Below, piece after piece: positions 5,127 through 6,041 of a DNA stretch of 6,041 nucleotides; the first letter of the stretch is position 1; each line of letters starts with the position of its first letter. The notes under the pieces were generated by a model. The model ran no database searches. It was given only the letters and a program-made list of their open reading frames with translations, and was not told where the DNA came from. Source of the DNA: Sphingobacteriia bacterium. Its GTDB lineage: Bacteria; Bacteroidota; Bacteroidia; NS11-12g; UBA955. Where the stretch lies: NCBI GenBank assembly GCA_021151535.1, contig JAGKXC010000127.1:1-6041 (forward strand), given 5' to 3'. Position numbers and translations under genes: made by a program.

Positions 5127-6041
5127 TTATTAGTGGTTGGGTGCAAGCCGCCCATGTTCTTATCCCCATGGATGAGAGTCAAAAGAACCATTTAAAAGCT
5201 TATGGCATTGCCTTTTGGTTGCTTCAAAACAACCTTGGGACGATGCCGTAACCATGGTTCTCACTTACGCGGAAATTCCTTATACCGTAATTTTTGACGA
5301 TGAAGTGTTATCCGGCAAGTTGGTAGAATTCGATTGGCTGCACTTACACCACGAAGATTTTACCGGTCAATTTGGTAAATTTTGGTCGTCATACGCCTCT
5401 GCACCATGGTACCAAGCCGAGGTAGCAGAAGGAGAAGCCACCGCAAAAAAACATGGCTATCAAAATGTTAGAGAATTAAAACGCGGTGTTGCAATGAAAA
5501 TTCGGGATTTTATGTTGGGTGGTGGATTTTTATTTGCCATGTGCAGTGCCACAGATTCTTATGATATCGCCCTAGCAGCAGCCCAAACGGATATTTGTGA
5601 ACCCATGTTCGACGGCACTCCGGCAGATCCGCAAGCACAAGAAAAACTGGATTATGAACAATGTTTGGCGTTTAAAAACTTTACGCTGGAAACCGATCCA
5701 TATGTGTACGAGTTTAGTAATATTGACATCAATCCAGATCCCAGAGTGCGAGGAATTACTGAGAAAGAAGACTTATTCACTTTATTTGATTATTCAGCAA
5801 AATGGGACCTTATCCCGAGTATTCTATGCCAAAATCACACCCGCACTATCAAAGGCTTTATGGGCCAAACTACAGCATTCAGAAGTTCGCTGGTAAAAAG
5901 CGATGTGTTGGTGATGGGCGAAAATGCACTGCTCGGCGAAGCAAAATACATTCATGGTGAACTAGGCAAAGGCACTTTTACCTTTTTTGGAGGCCACGAT
6001 CCCGAAGATTATCAGCACCATGTGGGCGAACCTCCCACAGA
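5093..6041 (+). pseudogene. Secreted protein of the Bacteroidota 'asparagine synthetase B'-labelled family, disrupted; runs off the right edge
   Basis: From ATG 5093 the frame gives a signal peptide (MVRST, hydrophobic LLFIVIIISGW, cleavage after VQA) and a mature start AHVLIPMDESQKNHLKAYG, then reaches TAA at 5249-5251. A second frame, open from about 5230 to the window end (270 codons), continues with QPWDDAVTMVLTYAEIPY, WLHLHHEDFTGQFGKF, GGGFLFAMCSATDSYDIAL (Cys codon 5542-5544), KGFMGQTTAF and GGHDPEDYQH (5989-6018). From memory of full-length relatives (about 400-430 residues), roughly 60-80 residues lie between the LLQ and QPWDDA points; they are absent here and the frame shifts. Databases often name this family asparagine synthetase B, but no N-terminal catalytic Cys or SGGxDS loop is visible and a signal peptide does not fit that enzyme, so I treat the name as a probable mislabel. 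The MCSAT cysteine in a glycine-rich setting hints at a GATase1-like fold, which is speculation. It overlaps crcB by 34 bases. If the loss is an assembly fault, the gene is intact. Confidence 0.75.

Noticed and set aside
5597..5896. A plus-strand open frame of 99 codons beginning with GTG.
   Set aside because: It is out of register with the well-conserved family motifs read in the long open frame from 5230 to 6041, which covers it completely.
5093..6041. A true asparagine synthetase.
   Set aside because: It has a signal peptide, no Met-Cys glutaminase start and no SGGxDS pyrophosphate loop in the visible sequence.

Overview
The window looks like a chromosomal housekeeping segment from a member of the Bacteroidota. 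Three things support this: a long Rho factor with a disordered, charge-rich insertion after its Rho_N domain; promoter-like boxes of the TAnnTTTG type close to start codons, with little Shine-Dalgarno signal; and a secreted protein family that I know mainly from this phylum. The DNA is AT-rich. I see no transposase, phage gene, CRISPR array, tRNA or rRNA. The order or genus cannot be fixed from this sequence.

Layout, left to right. On the minus strand, a small acidic-tailed protein of unknown function (959 to 618) is followed after 3 bases by a short-chain dehydrogenase/reductase (614 to 55) that is broken near its N-terminus. A 221-base intergenic region (960-1180 up to the first possible start) separates these from pdeM on the plus strand (1190-1879), a metallophosphoesterase. 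pdeM runs tail-to-tail into rho (3807 to 1876, minus strand), and the two stop codons share one TTAA. Upstream of rho on the same strand, across a 165-base gap, lies a ferredoxin-NADP+ reductase-like flavoprotein (4692 to 3973). A 71-base divergent promoter region separates it from crcB, a fluoride channel (4764-5126, plus strand). The crcB end overlaps by 34 bases the start of a secreted protein gene (5093 to the right edge), which is also broken by an apparent internal loss of sequence. Bases 1-54 hold no gene I can support.

The genes do not form one pathway. The strongest observations are these. (1) Two unrelated genes within 6 kb each lack an internal segment and change reading frame at a short AAAAC/AACC-rich junction, which means either real decay or an assembly fault. 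(2) Rho carries an R/D/E/N-rich polyampholyte insertion of about 100 residues. (3) The rho leader has two C5 tracts and an 8-bp inverted repeat, which could serve autoregulation. (4) Several genes have their promoter box so close to the start codon that their mRNAs may be nearly leaderless. I did not find a clear new multi-gene system.
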